Of a stretch of 64,000 nt of DNA, positions 1 through 12,800 are shown in pieces. Location of the stretch: the NCBI GenBank assembly GCA_033065855.1, contig JAVXUO010001651.1, forward strand, positions 62,001 through 126,000, written 5' to 3'. The DNA is from Escallonia rubra (Eukaryota; Streptophyta; Magnoliopsida; Escalloniales; Escalloniaceae). Within the stretch, counting starts at the first letter, position 1. Every line of letters begins with the position of its first letter. The notes below the pieces were generated by a model. That model worked only from the letters and a program-made list of their open reading frames with translations. It was not told the origin of the DNA and made no database searches. The translations under genes were made by a program, and so were the position numbers.

Positions 1-1696
1 AAAGATACTTGAATAGATTAGCTGCCGCAGTTTGTGCTAAACTTTGTTGTCCATATACTTTGCAATATGTAATTCCACAGTTGTAGTCAGCTTGTTGACG
101 AGATCTACCAAATATGTATTAGGAAAAATAAAAATACTTATCAGCCCCAATCTGAAATTCATACTCTTTGTAATCACGATCTCTTAGTATCTTTGGGATG
201 CATGCTCCAAAGGCTTCACCAGTACACTATGTTCTTCATGACAATTAGGCCTTACCATACATATTTCTTGCTGATTGTTTTTATCTTCCGTGGGCTCACA
301 AACCATTAAACATTCTATTGCCATGCCTTTGATGCTAATTTTTTCTAACTGTACTTCCACGACAGTAGAACAATTTCTTATTGCACAACTTCAAGTCTTC
401 GATGCAAAATTTCTTCCTTGCACTCGATAACTTCATGACTGCTGATGTCACCTTAAAAATTGCATTACGAACTTCTATCTCAACGACTTTGCAGAATTTA
501 TTCTCTCTTGGTAGTTTTCGTCTTCGACATCAATTTCGTCGCTATTCTTCTCGCATTGCGGAACCAAGTTGTTGCCATTTCTCAGAAAGGTGATTCTAAT
601 GCAACAACCATGAAGTTTATTCTTTCTAGCGTCTCATCGACATCATGGGGAAAGAACTTTGTAAATATCAATTTTTCATTGGTTGGCAGTTTTGCTCCTA
701 TCAAACCCCAACATGCACTCTACCTTGCAAGTGTCCTTGCAGCAATATTATCATTTTCTTCGAATTCAATATGCGCACCAATAATATAACGCTAGCTCTA
801 TTGCCATTTGCTCTTGCCAAAGCAATTATTGTTTTAGGGTGGCTGTACCACCTGCTTCTGACATTAGGGCTAGCCATGTAACTACTAATCTCTATCAACC
901 CAGTTTAGGACAAATTTCCTACCAGATTCACCATTAAAGCATGGAATCTATTCGTAGTATTGGCTGTTACACGTGCCAATTGCTCTCAATTGCCTCCATG
1001 CCAAACTGAGCATGAACTGCTGCTTGATAGAGCTGTCTCTGCCACCCGCAAAACCTCCACGATTCCTAAATTGACCACTGAGGCCACCCAATCTACCACT
1101 ATGGTTGTTACTCTGATTTCTGACATGCCCTCGGCCATTACCAACATGAACGTGCCATGCAGACGCAGACTTTCAAATTGAGCAAGTTGCAACTTGCATT
1201 TTCTGCAACTTCGTTTGCATATCCTGATTGACTTGCTTTAAGTAGGCTAGATCCGCCTCATAGATCTCTGAGATACGATGATCAACAGAAGCAAAAGCAA
1301 TAGGATCCTCGAGAATTCGCTTCAGTACTTACACTACTGCTTGTAAGATTGGGTTTCAAGTATCTCAATTAGAGGTGAGAATGTAGTTCGCTGCATAATT
1401 GGGGGAAGATCTTTGACATCCATGCCCCAACTCTTCACTTCATGTACATTTGGGTCTATAATTTACTAATTTCAGTTTCTTCCAATGATCCCCATGAAAG
1501 TGACTTGCAGATGCGTCTTTAGTTGGTCCTCAAATTTGTTTAGCTCGAGGATCACCCATTCGGCAATGGAATTATTGATGAAAGATTGCTTATACAATTG
1601 TCCAAAACCCTAATCAACTTGAAAGAATCTAAAGACAGCTTCCTAGTAGACTCATATGTACTTACCTTAGGCTTAACTTTTAATATTCTCTTAAAC
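1..1696. other. Unresolved sequence, possibly decayed retroelement
   Basis: No syndetin exon was recognised here. On the - strand, broken frames between about 1650 and 150 give RGG-like, Gln/Asn-rich and charged stretches that could come from a decayed retrotransposon gag, but no diagnostic motif is intact. It probably lies in the syndetin intron before exon 3766 or in upstream intron/TE sequence. Confidence 0.3.
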
Positions 1697-1835
1697 TGTA
1701 ACAACCCAGTCCACGGGCCCACCACAGGGCAATGCCTCCCTCTAAAGGACTAGCCAAGTAGGTACTTTTGAGTTCATGAGCATGGTCTTATAAGGCCAAT
1801 CACAAACTATCCCATATCCAATGTGGGATATTACA
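1697..1835 (-). repeat. TRIM 3' LTR
   Basis: TG...CA terminal repeat sharing the central segment from caccacagggcaatgcc to gggatattaca with the second copy at 2057-2185. It is the 3' LTR when read on the - strand. Confidence 0.85.
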
Positions 1836-1848
1836 ATCTCCCCTCCTT
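1836..1848 (-). promoter_or_regulatory. Polypurine tract of TRIM
   Basis: The - strand reads AAGGAGGGGAGAT directly upstream of the 3' LTR, the expected plus-strand primer position. Confidence 0.7.
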
Positions 1849-2040
1849 ATGCCTTAGTGTCCTCGCTAAGGCTCGATCACACATAGCCCAGAATCTTCCT
1901 CTCTAGCCGATGTGGGGTATACCCGTCTCATCCTTCATTGTCCCAACCATCCTCTTGATGTGGGATATAGCTGGGCTTGCCTTCGTTTCCCTCAACCATC
2001 GGCAACCCGATTGGATAGCTCAGCCCGAGCTTTCGAGGGT

Positions 2041-2054
2041 TGGCTCTGATACCA
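2041..2054 (-). promoter_or_regulatory. Primer binding site of TRIM (initiator tRNA-Met type)
   Basis: The - strand reads TGGTATCAGAGCCA, two bases inside the 5' LTR, matching the usual plant retrotransposon site complementary to the 3' end of initiator tRNA-Met. Confidence 0.85.
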
Positions 2055-2056
2055 TC

Positions 2057-2185
2057 TGTAATAACTTGGTCCACGGCCTCACCACAGGGCAATGCCTTCC
2101 TCAAAAGGGCTAGCCAAGTAGGTACTTGGGCAGGGTCTTATAAGGCCAATCACAAACTATCCTACATCCAATGCGGGATATTACA
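2057..2185 (-). repeat. TRIM 5' LTR
   Basis: The second copy of the terminal repeat, next to the primer binding site, so it is the 5' LTR on the - strand. It is about 10 bp shorter than its partner. Confidence 0.85.
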
Positions 2186-3765
2186 TAATCTGCTAAGAAA
2201 AGGCTACAAGTTTGTTGAAATGCTATTATTGGAAGGCCAGATGATGCGACCTGAGATGGACACTGATATGGGATCTGTGTCAGACTTGTCGTTTGTCGAA
2301 ATGGACGACATGTCGACACTTGTGTTGGACAAAGATGGTGGGAGAAAAAGATCAAGGAAAGAAGGGCTGCAGATCTGGTTTTCTCGGGAGGGAGGGAGAA
2401 GCTTCTTTCTTCTTGCTTTCTTTTGGGAAAAATATCATCATTGGCAACAAGTTTCATACCGACATCGTATAGAACTGGAATTCAGTACAAATCTTCAGTG
2501 TAACCCATGTAAAATTCATAACATTACATGTATACCCTGAATATTAACTCTCAATCCTATAAGTTCAGACATGTCCCATGTCCGTGTCCTACTTCGGATC
2601 CGTGTCCCTGTGTCCTTAAATAAAAATTGGCGAGTCCGACACTTGGACACATCCAATCTGGACGCCGACACTTAGCCCATGTAACATGTAACATAGGCTG
2701 CTGGGAAGGGCATTTAACAGAGATGAGATTAGAAGATAGAACACATAGAGAGAAAGGCGGAAGAACAAACGAGAGAAGAGAAGCAAACCTTAGGAGGTAA
2801 ATTGGAAAGATGGAACCCTAGGGCGGGAGATTGACAGAACAAATAGTTCTCAGTAGCCTAAACATGTATCTGTTATCAAGTGACTAACAAAATACATAAT
2901 TCTATTTACACATGCAAAATATGTAACTCTAAATATGAATGCAGCATTAATCAATTTTAATAGGCCAACCTGCATCCATTCATATAATGAGTGCTATGAT
3001 CATTATCACCTTGTTTTTATAACTTGAGATTACAAGTTATAAATTGAAAGTCCATCCCCCCCTCCCCTCCCCTCCCCCCGAAATTATCTGTAAAGGAAAT
3101 CAGTTGCCTTAAAAAGTCTTACAGATGTATATGCTGCGCGTTATCTGATTTGAATGGGAGCGAATAACACCATTTCTCACTGTACAGTGTCCTCCCTCTT
3201 GTTCAATGATATGTGCTAGAATGTGAAATACTGGCCGCACTATGCATAATATTTTTGGAACAGTTTTCTGTGTTTGTATTGTTACAATCTAACATAACAG
3301 GAGCACGTTGATTTAGTACGTTCAGATTAGGAGAAGAACGAGCTTAGACTTAGCGACTAAAGCCATGGTCTGTGTTTGTGATGGAAGTTTTTAGTTCTAA
3401 TCTATATAATAGTTTGTATGTGAGACCTATTGCATAGGACACATAAACAATGACACATGCTAGAATCACATACGTTGGACATGATCTGTGGGTTACTAAG
3501 AAGGCCCATGACCATGACCTAGGTTAGTTGTCCCAGGACACTTTCTGGTGCTTGCCACCCAGGTGGGACTTCTCTCTCTCCGAATATATATTCTGTGCAT
3601 GAGATGCATTATTATGTGGTCTTTCTCTCTGCTTCTAGCTGATTTTCTTTTTTTTGCTGTTTATACTACCACGGCGCTAGTAGAGTGAGCCCATTAAACA
3701 GTTGTTTCTTGTTCTGTGGTTCTTGCTTTTCCGTATGAATCTTGTCTTTATTTCCTGTTTGACAG
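2186..3765. other. Intron or upstream sequence of syndetin
   Basis: No exon was recognised. At 2560-2690 there are many gtccgacac/gtgtcc motifs like those near the ends of the hAT elements further right, suggesting a decayed copy. A C-rich run lies at 3055-3079. The stretch ends with the pyrimidine-rich acceptor of the exon at 3766. Confidence 0.5.
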
Positions 3766-3885
3766 GTGGTTGATGCTTATGCATTAATTGGAGATGTTTC
3801 CGGCCTGGCTGAAAAAGTACAAAGTTTCTTTATGCAGGAGGTTCTATCTGAAACTCACGCTGCATTGAAGAATATTTTGCAAGAG
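3766..3885 (+). CDS. VPS50: Syndetin exon 1 of window
   Basis: The exon follows an acceptor ending in gacag and is followed by gtatgt. It encodes 40 residues, VVDAYALIGDVSGLAEKV and onward, ending NILQE, in phase 0 at both ends. This is the helical region before the conserved YSDLC segment. It is internal, since it lacks a start codon, so earlier exons are outside the window. Confidence 0.9.
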
Positions 3886-6800
3886 GTATGTTGTTGTAAG
3901 TAGTGTCTTACTACTGGTTAAGTAACTGAAGCAGGAAAAGATTAGCGGAAAAAGAAATTGTGGTAGTGATTGGCAAAGTCAACCTTTTGGTGATGCTACA
4001 TTGTGTGCTTGCTTTTAGTAACCAAGTGTGAGATGATATGTAAACATTGGTTACTGTTTACATCATTTTACTACCGCTTATATCACTTCAACTCTACCTC
4101 ATTAAATCCACGACTACCTATAATCATAGTATTGTAAATGGTGTTTGACTTTATACGCTTTATGCCTGCCTCCTACTATCTTTGCATGTGAAGGTATAGT
4201 TATGAAACCCCTTCGGTGTTGGCCAGTACAACGAGCATTACAATGCATGCCGTTGAACATTTTGGAAATTACTAGTCGTTCTGGCCCAAATGATGTGTAC
4301 CGGTTGCAATGCCTGTACCACTAGTTATTGAAACCCAGATCTTTCTCTCAAATCATGCTCTGAACTCTAGATTGTTATGTGTTGATCTTCAACTTGCAAT
4401 TATATAGAGAATAACGTTGTTTTATAGCTTCATCAGAACGGCATAAATATTTAGTCTAAAACACTTCAAAAATAACATCACGCTGTCACAAGACTATTGA
4501 TTAAACTTATTTTCCATCGTTCCACTGCTCAAGCGCCAAGCATGTGTAAATTTGCTAGATAAAGAAGAAGAGGGGTGGCGGGTGATGGAGTAATGGTGCT
4601 CACGAGTCAAACATGAGTGCCTGTCCTTGTGCGACCAAGTGTTGTCTTCCCTTTGAGACCTTTGCTTTGACTTCTGGGTAATACCTCTATACTCCTTGAG
4701 GTTGGGGGTAATCCCAGTCAACTCCATCGACTTTAAAAATGCGACATGTCCGTCCAGAATTCAATGTTTCTGACAGATATGCCCCTCCATTATAACGCTG
4801 TCAGTAGTAAAACGTTTTTGGTTTATGTCAGCATACTGTATTTGGGGAAGTTCCAACAGAAAACCTCTGCTCACTACCCTTCGTCCTTTTCCAGTGGGTT
4901 GACTCACTGCAAGCACACCTGGGTTTCAACCCCATCTCCATATCTCAAAATACCACAATTTCATAGTTAAATCTGCTGAATCAAAACGAAAAGAGATTGA
5001 AAACAAATGGCACAATATTGTTTCACAAATCAGGATCTCCGTCATATATCACGAGGACATTCCCATGAGCATAGATCCGTCGATGATAGGGATGGAGATC
5101 TTGCCAGAACCGATCCTATTGAAGGAGATTCGGTAAATAAGATACACCCACACACAGTCACACACACAGACACACAGATAACACTCACGTATAGGCATGC
5201 ACATATTTCCTAATCTTTTTTGTATCCATTTACATTTATTTGGACAAATTTACACATTGATAAAGGGTGGAAGTTTTCCCTGCATATCCAGATCTGATGC
5301 TAATGGTGATGGTCATGGTGAAGAGGAAGAGGATAAGAAAAAAGGATAAAAAGAAATGATGCTAGTGGGGACGGTGAAGAAGAAAAGGATGAGAACATGA
5401 AAAATATAATAAAAGAAATAGCAAGAAAAGTGCAGATCTGATGCTAATGGTGATGGTGAAGAAGAAGAAGAAGATGAAGAAGACGAAGAAGAAGAAGAAG
5501 AAGAAGAAAAAGAGGTATGAAATGAAATAAAAGGGATAAAGGGACGAAGCTGTTCAGAGGGACTAGGGAGAGCGAAAGGAAAATTAAGATGAACATAGGG
5601 TTAAATGAGTCATTTCACAAATTCTGTCACCTCCATTTGTATACCGTCCGGTCAATGGGCGTATTTGGTATATGTCAGTGGATATATCTCTAATTACCCC
5701 CTTAACTTCAAGGAGTTTAGGGGTGTTATCCTTAAACTTTTTGTTTAGGCTTCCATTGAAATCTGATCTAAGAATAAATGCATATTTCTTCTACTTTCAT
5801 TTCTTTTTTTTTTCTTTGCTTAATACCAAGAGTAAATACATATGATGATTTTCCATCACTGATTATTTGCTACTTCGAATACAAATATACTTTTCTTCTT
5901 AATTTTTATTACAAGTTTGCTTCATGGAATATCCTTTTTATACTGAATTAATTAAGTGTAATGGTACTAACCAATACTGAAGTTCATTGCCATCAAGGAA
6001 TTTGGTGATACTCTAGGAACTGCATGAAGAAGTAGTTCTTCTGGTTTGGTTTAACTTGGGTTTTTGTAGTCTTATGATATCATGAACGCGAGGTGCGATG
6101 GTTCGTTCTTCTCGAATGGGCCGGCTGATTGGGATTGGATGTGTTCTATTTCTTTGGTAGACCTTCTGGGGTCCTGGTCTTGACCGTCGGGTGAGAGAAC
6201 TCCCCCGCTGTCTCTTGACGACGCCAACAGTCCGCTTTTTGTAGCATACATGACTTGGACTGGTGTACCTAAAATTAGGTTGGGCTTTCTCTTGTAACTC
6301 AGGGATGTACTCATTTTTATGTAAGCTATGCGACAAGAAAGAACAGCAGAAGATATAAGTTTTTAAATTATTTTTTTATCTCTCTATATCACCGATATGA
6401 AATATGTTGCAAATTTGCGAGAAGTTCCGAAATGATACCTCTATTGCACTGCTATTGAAGCGTACGATTTTGATGGGCAAACTGGTATGCTTACCTATGC
6501 AATATATATAACTGTGTGAAAGACCACAAATATTTCTTAAAATCTATCAATTCCCTCAACTTATTTTGAGTTGACTTTTCTTTTCTTGTTCACAAAGCAT
6601 TGTGCCTTGACCATATTTTTGAGACAAATTGGGGGGCGGCATATGCAAGTTTGCTGTACTCATATGAACTCCCTGTTAATATGAGTTGGAAGTTAGTGTA
6701 TACGGGTATGTGAAAACTGACGTAATAACTTCTGCTATACACAAAACTTACCCAATTCTGAAAACTCTGTAGAAGAATTTTAAGTTCAATACCAGTTATT

Positions 6801-9800
6801 ATCTTATGCTCTGTGAATAGATTAGCACATATAGACCTAATCACGGAGGCGAGTGAGCATGCACCTATGCCCTCACAGACATATGATTTTCTGTATGAAA
6901 ATGTTGATGCAACATTGGCTGTAAGAAACATATCATTTAAGTTTTTTGTTTTGTGAACAAATTCTCGTATTGTTTGGTTACAAGAACCTTAAGAGTGTTG
7001 TGTTAGTAGTTATTCTCATTATCTTTTGATACTGCAACTTGCTTGATTGGCAGGATCTGGAAACTCCTGATAAACAAAGTAACAGGTAGAACTCTTCTAT
7101 CCTGGCATCCCTTCTTGGGCTTATGTTCCATCTACTCTCATTTTTTGGTTCTTGATTTATCTTTGACTTCCAGTTACAGATTTACCTACAGTGATCTATG
7201 CCATCGGATACCTGAATCCAAGTTTAGGCAGTGCTTGTTGGCCACACTAGCAGTCCTTTTTAAGTTGATGTGTTCGTATTACTCTATCCTGAGTCTCCAG
7301 CCGGAGCTTAAGGTCAGTTAATATAGTTGCTCCTATACATGTACTATAATGAAACGCATGCATATAGGTAAAAGGTTGTACTTCATAAAATTTAGCTTAA
7401 CAACCGGTGCCAAGTAACAAGATTTGATATTTTGCCTTTTGAAAAGTAACCAACAATTTTGTTTAAGGACTTGAATGCTTATATACACAAGCGCAATGGT
7501 ACCTTTCCAATGTACTTTCATTTGCTCAATCCTTAGTTGCACAAAGCGGGGGCGGGGACGGGAGCGAGAGCAGGAACGGGGGCGGGGAGCGTAAGCATCA
7601 AGAAGAATCTGAGGTTGGGAGCGGCTTGAATAAATAAATGCGTAAAGAGTATTATCATTTGTTTAGTATAGTTTACATAGCCAGCAACAACAAACAAGGA
7701 GGCTTTAAGGACTTGAAGGAGGAGAGAAACAAGGAATTGAGTTGAAAAGGGCTTGATTTTCATGTATTCTCTCACTTGTCCATGCATCTCTATTCAGCTA
7801 ACGGGATCGAGTTCCTATATTAGCTTGGGACGAGATCCCATGGAGCTCCTAACCTGGGATCGCAAAAGCGAGTTTCCGAGAGAGAAACGTCACCTTATTA
7901 AGAGTTTCCTGCAACTAAGGCTCAATCACTTAAAGATAACGGTGTTGTCTCTAGTGACGCTCTCCCTCCTTGCTCCAGAGTCTTGCACCCACTCCCGCTC
8001 CCACTGTAAGACCCACTATACTGGTCATGCTCCGCTCTGCGGGACCTCACACCTGCTCCTGCTCCCACCCACACTTCGTGCAACTAAGGAAACACTACGT
8101 GCACACTCACGCAGGCACACATAATATGGAATAGCCAGTCAGTCAGTACTAGCATCCTGAAATAGCTAATGAATACGCTTCAATGTCTTGGTGCATTTTT
8201 CTGGCCTTTCTAGCTCATATGATTTGAGCACTTCATTTGGTGCATTGTTCTCGCCGCATTGGATTTTCTCCAGTTTTATATCTTTTCACAGGGTTCCGCA
8301 TGCTCCACAGCACCTGTGAAGCAGAAAGAAGACGACAATTCTGGACATTCTGATGATGTTCAGGGTGTTGATCCAGTATCAGTGAAGTCTCATACTACTC
8401 AGGCCAATGAGGTTTTGCCCTCTGAAACAGTAGATAGACTGCCCATTCTAACATCAACAGAGGAACCCACAACTACTGCATTATCTTTATCTGGTGCTAA
8501 TGGCTCCACATATGTAGACTGTTATGATTCAGAGGCAAGGGATGGTGGTAGTGAAGCATCAAGCAGTGGATCTCCATGGTTTCAGCTGCGGAAAGATGCA
8601 ACATCATATGTATCACAAACCTTGCAGAGAGGCAGCAAGAACCTTTGGCAACTTACAGCAAGCCGTGTATCAGTATTGCTTTCTTCTCCTGCCGTTTGTT
8701 CTACCAGCATACATCAATTTTTGAAAAATTACGAAGATCTGAATATCTTCATCTTGGCTGGGGAAGCTTTTTGTGGGTTCGAAGCAGCTGAGTTCAGACA
8801 TAAAGTGAAAGCCATCTGTGAAAATTATTTTGCAGCTTTTCATCGGCAAAATATTTATGTAAGCTGACTTCTCGACTTCTTCTGTTTGAATATTCTGCAT
8901 TGTTTAGTAATCTGGAGCCAAAACTATTTTTCACATTCTTATTGCTAATGCTTTGCGTTCCATATTTCCTCGGCTTTTTTTTTTCTTGGTCATAATCCTG
9001 GATACTAGCATCATCAGTATGCTTATTATATCTATTCTTTGTTGTATGAGTATGACTGTTCTTTTGAGCTTTCATTGGTCACTAGTACACTGTTCCTAAT
9101 TTATCCATCTATCTTTTGATAAGTCGTATGTACAAGAATATTTAGGGATTGAGCGGCGATATCCACAATTAGATTTGCTCACCGCTCCTATTTAGTCATT
9201 GATGATACTATCCTTTAGTCCACATGGCACTGTTCTTGTTCAATAGGTGCCAATTCGTCGAGGATCAGTTCTTCATTCTTTTAATTTGAGGAAATCATTG
9301 GATATTTGTTCATCACGATTCCGTCATAGTGAGGTATCCAGTTTTAGCACCCTGCATGAGGAAAAGTGAGTTGTGCCAAGGTCATGGGGCTGGACAAGCT
9401 AGGGGTATGCCGAGGATAACTTGAAAGTAGTGAGAAAGTCTTGAGCACTAAAAATTTGCAGAGGACATGTGTTTGGAGGACGAAAAATATTCATTTGGCC
9501 TACCACCACTAATTCGGGACAAAGGTTTAGTAAATGACCTGAGTTTGTCATGATTTTCAGTACTAGTCGTGATAAGGTGTAAAGAGATCACCAATCACAT
9601 TTTGCCATATCTAAAGGAAGAGTTTAGCATATGACAAAGGGTTGGTTTTCCACCATTTTATTTTATTTTGATAATCACAATTGCAGGAAGCACAAAGAAG
9701 GAAGGTATAAGCTTTTGTTTAGCTAGAGCTAAAACAAAAGATGCGGAGGCCCCCCTGGGATATGACCAGATCCCCCCATGGATTAAAACTGAAACCATCA

Positions 9801-12800
9801 GCTAAGCCATTAGAGTAGCCTGGAATGATCCTCCATTTGCTAGGCAGGAAATCTTACCTGATCTTATTTCGCTGCTCTCTCAAGCTATCGCTCGCTTTAC
9901 TGGTGCAACCAAATTGATTTCAGTATCTCCTCAGTAAACCACTAAGATATGCTCGCATGCATATATTCTTTATAGACGTTCCACAATCCACTAATAAGCC
10001 TTCGCCTCCTGATCACGTTTGACAAACCCAGTTTGTCCCTGTATGAACATTGATCATTGTTATCTTTGTAACTGTGTGTACATATAAATACGTAACACAT
10101 GCTTTTCTATTACGTAACTAAGCAGGTTGGAGGTGTCCACGAAAACAGGCTATGGCTAGGGTTGATGTAATTTACCGTTCACTTGATGGTAGGTGGGGAA
10201 GCGGTCACTCTGTCATATGTTTGCCCTCAGATTTCCTTCGGCTGATGTCTAAGATGATGCATTTTTGAGATTCTTTTGACCTTGATGATTTCTGTAGTCC
10301 TTTTGGGCTAATACTTATATCTATGCTGTATCTCGAGATAGCGCACTAATAGGATGGGTACGACTACTTATTACAGGCGCTGAAAATGGTAATGGAAAAG
10401 GAAACGTGGTTGCCAATGCCACCTGACACAATACAAGTAGTAAGTTTCGCTGGCCTTGTTGGTGATGGAGCAGCCCCGATTGTTCCGTCTGATAACTCTC
10501 CTAATGCTCGTGCATCGCGTCCTATTGAATCAGCAGATTCCGTTGAAAATGGCTCTAAGAAGGGTGGATTTTCCCATTGGATTAAAAATGGAAATCCATT
10601 TTTTCTGAAGCTAAGTTGTACTTCAAAGGACTATCATGATTCCATTCATAACGGGTCAGCAGTCTCTGAAGAATGTGATGGAAAAATCAGCAAGAATTCC
10701 GGAAACAACCAGTATTCTCCGCAGAATAGTGATACAAATCATGTTAATGGGATCAACTCTCTTTCAGAAGAGGAAAATGAAGATCTTCATGCGGACTTCA
10801 TTGATGAAGACAGTCAACTTCCAAGTCGTATTTCCAAACCCAAGCATTCAACAGCTCCCTCTTCTCATTGGAATGATGAAGAAATGAGAGCACAGACAGG
10901 ATCGTCACTTTGTCTTCTAAGGTGAACACTTTTTTCAGAAACTGGATTGTTAAATGCGTCATTGATGCACTAAGCTGAAGTCAAGTTTACATAATAGGCT
11001 GATGGATAAATATGCACGGCTAATGCTAAAACTAGAGATTATCAACGTCGAGTTTTTTAAGGTATGTTCATACCCGTAAGTGTTTTCTTTCCGCTTTCTT
11101 GTTTATATCTGCATAGCCTATGATACTCTTATAGAGATGCTTTTAGTTGTCCCTTACTTTTGTCTAATATATTTAACTCTGACAGGGAATGTGCCAGTTG
11201 TTTGGGATTTTTTTCCATTTTCTTTTTGAAAGCTTTAGTCAACCAAACTCTTACCCCAATGGCAAAGGCTTAAGTGACCCTCTAACTTGTAAGTATTGGT
11301 TGGTTCTCTCTCTCAAGGAAAGGAAATGAAAAACATATTTATAGATTTTTTGCGTTTCTTCGTTTTTTTATTTTTCATTATTTAGTTCTTTTTCAATTCT
11401 TCCATTTTCTTAAAGCTTATTTTATTTGAGCTGAATTATAAATTTAACTAAAGATACCTATTTGCCTTCTGCATGCTCAGATCGGTTGAAGAACGCCTTA
11501 TCCAGAATAATGCAAGATTGTGATCAGTGGGTAAAATCGTTTTCCTCCTCTTCGCCCACCTCTTTGAATAGCTCCTTCACTTATATGGACGTCATGCCTG
11601 TGAGTCCATCCAGTACAAGTTTTAATCACTTGCCCAGCACATCTTTTGGCCTCAAGGTATCGTAGCAGATAAAGTAATTGCTTAAATTCCATAATGACCA
11701 TTTTTTCATGCTTGCAAGTTTAGTTAGACGCAGTCTCTGTCTGAAATTTTCCCAAGCTATATATGTATATTATCTTGTGTAAAGAAAGGCCACCCGAAGC
11801 AATGTCTGGCCAAGTAAGTAAGAATTGTAACAAGCTGTTTAATAGTCTTTGCTGTATCTCCTTATATATGCTACATGGACTCTGTAACGACCCGGAAATC
11901 CGGAGTTCCATCGCCCCGAACTCCCAGAGCGTTAATTTATCACATCACATCACATCAAATCACATCAAACCGTGCTTACTAACACATACTTCAGAGCGTC
12001 TAACTAGACATTAACTCAAATTCTTCAAAATACAAGATTACAAAAAGAACTGCTTAAACTTAAACTATCAAAGCTTATGTTCTTTACAAACTCAAGTTCT
12101 TTTAAAATAAGTTAGCAGTACCGACCTATGCAGGGGTCTTACTATACAGTAGTGGTGGGCTCTCTGAAATCTCACACAAACTTTAAACCCATTCCCCAAC
12201 ATTCTACAACTGATCATTACCTGCAGAAGGGAATCAAACGAAGGGTGAGCTTTTGAGAGCTGAGTAAGATCGTTCAAGGAACAACCGAAGAAATTACAAA
12301 ATGATTCAGGAGTCTATACAATGATATTTTCCAAACATTTCAAACAGTCATAAACAATTTGATAATTTTTCAAAAATGATCATAGGCAATCATAAACAGA
12401 TTTCAAGACGATCATTTGAAGATCATTTTCAAAATCATCATTTTAAAATGCAATGATGATTTTTCAAAGGGTTTCAAAACGAACACAGATACTTCAAAGG
12501 GTAATATGGGGAAGGGTTTCAGATAATCACAAACAGTTTGATCACAATATGGGAAAGAGTTTCAACTTATGAAGCACGGATGTGGCACTTTGGGTAAAGC
12601 ATCAGCACCAGGTGCGCTCGGGTGCTGCGTGGGTGCAACGGTGCGTGTTCGTTTTTTCTGATTTATTTATTTGATGTCTTAAATACCGTGATGAATCTGA
12701 GAGGGGAGAGGAGACTCGAGAAGAAGAAGAAGAAGCAGCATAAGGAGAAGGAGAAGGAAGAAGTACTCACTGGCGGGCAGCAACCCAAGCAGCGTTGCGG

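Larger units (their letters stand above)
1697..2185 (-). mobile_element. TRIM (terminal-repeat retrotransposon in miniature)
   Basis: Two direct repeats start TGTAA and end GGGATATTACA: 1697-1835 (139 bp) and 2057-2185 (129 bp). They flank a 221-bp noncoding interior. On the - strand the interior begins with a tRNA-Met type primer binding site (2041-2054) and ends with a purine tract next to the other LTR (1836-1848). The flanking 5-mers are taaac and taatc, a 4/5 match consistent with a target duplication. It has no coding capacity and needs enzymes from other elements. Confidence 0.85.

Noticed and set aside
6381-6484. Additional syndetin exon
   Set aside because: Exon 3885 ends and exon 7054 begins in phase 0 and join directly in frame, and the stretch has stops in the useful frames.
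8082-8089. Right end of the first hAT MITE at 8089
   Set aside because: The perfect 8-bp duplication puts the right end at 7919. The later gcaactaag is probably from an older copy.
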